Source: an uncultured Peptococcaceae bacterium (lineage in GTDB: Bacteria > Bacillota > Peptococcia > Peptococcales > Peptococcaceae). Taken from it: DNA of 22,592 nucleotides. The DNA is taken from contig USCP01000007.1 in NCBI GenBank assembly GCA_900553245.1, positions 1 through 22,592 of the forward strand, in the 5' to 3' direction. The position numbers and the translations under genes were made by a program. Shown piece after piece: positions 22,267 to 22,592 of the stretch (position 1 is the first letter of the stretch; every line of letters starts with the position of its first letter). A model generated the notes under the pieces. It did not search any database. It saw nothing but the letters and a program-made list of their open reading frames with translations, and was not told where the DNA came from.

Positions 22267-22519
22267 CTTTGCTATTCTCAAGTATTTTACGATGCATGAG
22301 CGTGCCTCCGCCGATGACGTGATTGCTGCACTCACGCCAAGCTACGGAAAAATGCGCGGACTGCGAAAGTCTGCTGTGGTTTGCACGTTGATGACGGCCG
22401 AAAAAAACGGTCTTCTCGTTGAGGATGGGGTGACCTTGGATACGAACGAAGAATTGGTGGTGTACTATCGCACCACCGAGGAAAGCCGTCGTGTCATCTT
22501 GCACTATATTGACGAATAG
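22253..22519 (+). CDS. Small winged-helix-like protein, 88 aa
   Basis: This is a short cytoplasmic protein with an N-terminal helical region (FAILKYFTMHERASADDVIAAL), a basic helix (KMRGLRKSAVVCTLMTAEKNGLL), and a beta-hairpin-like end (DTNEELVVYYRTTEES). The helix-helix-wing order suggests a small winged-helix fold, but no specific DNA-binding family is recognised. Similar small proteins occur after DMT-type genes in other clostridia, as far as I recall. GAGGTGA precedes ATG-ATG at 22253 and 22256; the first is used. The 14-base overlap with the carrier gene indicates translational coupling, so it may regulate or assist the carrier. Function unknown. Confidence 0.65.
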   Translation: MMPLNFAILKYFTMHERASADDVIAALTPSYGKMRGLRKSAVVCTLMTAEKNGLLVEDGVTLDTNEELVVYYRTTEESRRVILHYIDE

Positions 22520-22549
22520 AAAAACGTCTCTCACTGAGGTGAGAGACGT
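22520..22549 (-). terminator. Minus-strand terminator near right edge
   Basis: A perfect 11-bp stem (22524-22534 with 22539-22549) closes a TGAG loop. T residues follow only on the minus strand, so it fits a leftward transcript ending here. On the plus strand it may still act as a weak end for the small-protein gene. A minus-strand frame entering the window stops with TAG at 22569-22567, consistent with a convergent gene. Confidence 0.6.
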
Positions 22550-22592
22550 CAGACTGTATAGAAACCCTAATTTCGGCCGAGCCGAAAACATG

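Noticed and set aside
1..22592. Mobile element, prophage, CRISPR array, tRNA or rRNA
   Set aside because: I saw no transposase, integrase, terminal inverted repeats, regularly spaced repeats, phage structural genes or tRNA cloverleaf sequences.

Overview
The window looks like a chromosomal segment of a low-to-mid-GC, anaerobic Bacillota (Firmicutes) bacterium, probably Clostridia or Negativicutes. The signs are strong AGGAGG-type ribosome binding sites, sigma-A-like promoters, compact U-tailed terminators between short operons, an N-terminal-rubredoxin ('reverse') rubrerythrin next to a bacterial ferritin, a flavodoxin/2x[4Fe-4S] protein, and DegV, DUF389 and YtvI-like AI-2E proteins. Species cannot be set from the sequence alone. 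I see no tRNA, rRNA, CRISPR array, insertion sequence or phage structural gene.

Layout. 1-2800: the 3' end of a macro-domain ADP-ribose hydrolase, a two-gene HIRAN plus R2K-type ATP-grasp operon, and a WYL regulator. 2799-6666: an OhrR-like MarR regulator (minus strand), a small membrane protein, a DegV lipid-binding protein, an AI-2E-type permease and a YjjG-like HAD phosphatase. 6667-9252: a redox/iron pair (rubrerythrin behind two tandem promoters, and ferritin), then two membrane-associated proteins of unknown role. 9297-10622 (minus): a MATE exporter broken by a single in-frame amber codon. 10802-12225: an ArsC/Spx-family protein and a DUF389 membrane protein. 12279-14426: a flavin/redox module, with an FMN-binding lipoprotein divergent from a nitroreductase and an iron-sulfur flavoprotein. 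14611-16362: a short-chain dehydrogenase resembling clostridial 7-alpha-hydroxysteroid dehydrogenases, and a TauE/SafE exporter.

16414-22519 is the most distinctive part. A LysR regulator diverges from a DASS/SLC13 anion permease. The permease is followed by a 681-residue alkaline-phosphatase-superfamily hydrolase, a ten-helix DMT-type carrier and a small winged-helix-like protein. Their order suggests uptake, hydrolysis and export or efflux of an anionic, probably phosphorylated, compound under LysR control. The substrate is unknown. Between permease and hydrolase lie a nine-codon reading frame with its own ribosome binding site and a perfect 12-bp hairpin, and the LysR intergenic region holds two dyads that could be operators.

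Family names come from recognising motifs by eye; no database search was run. Nearly every operon end carries a clear intrinsic terminator, so the transcription units are well delimited.
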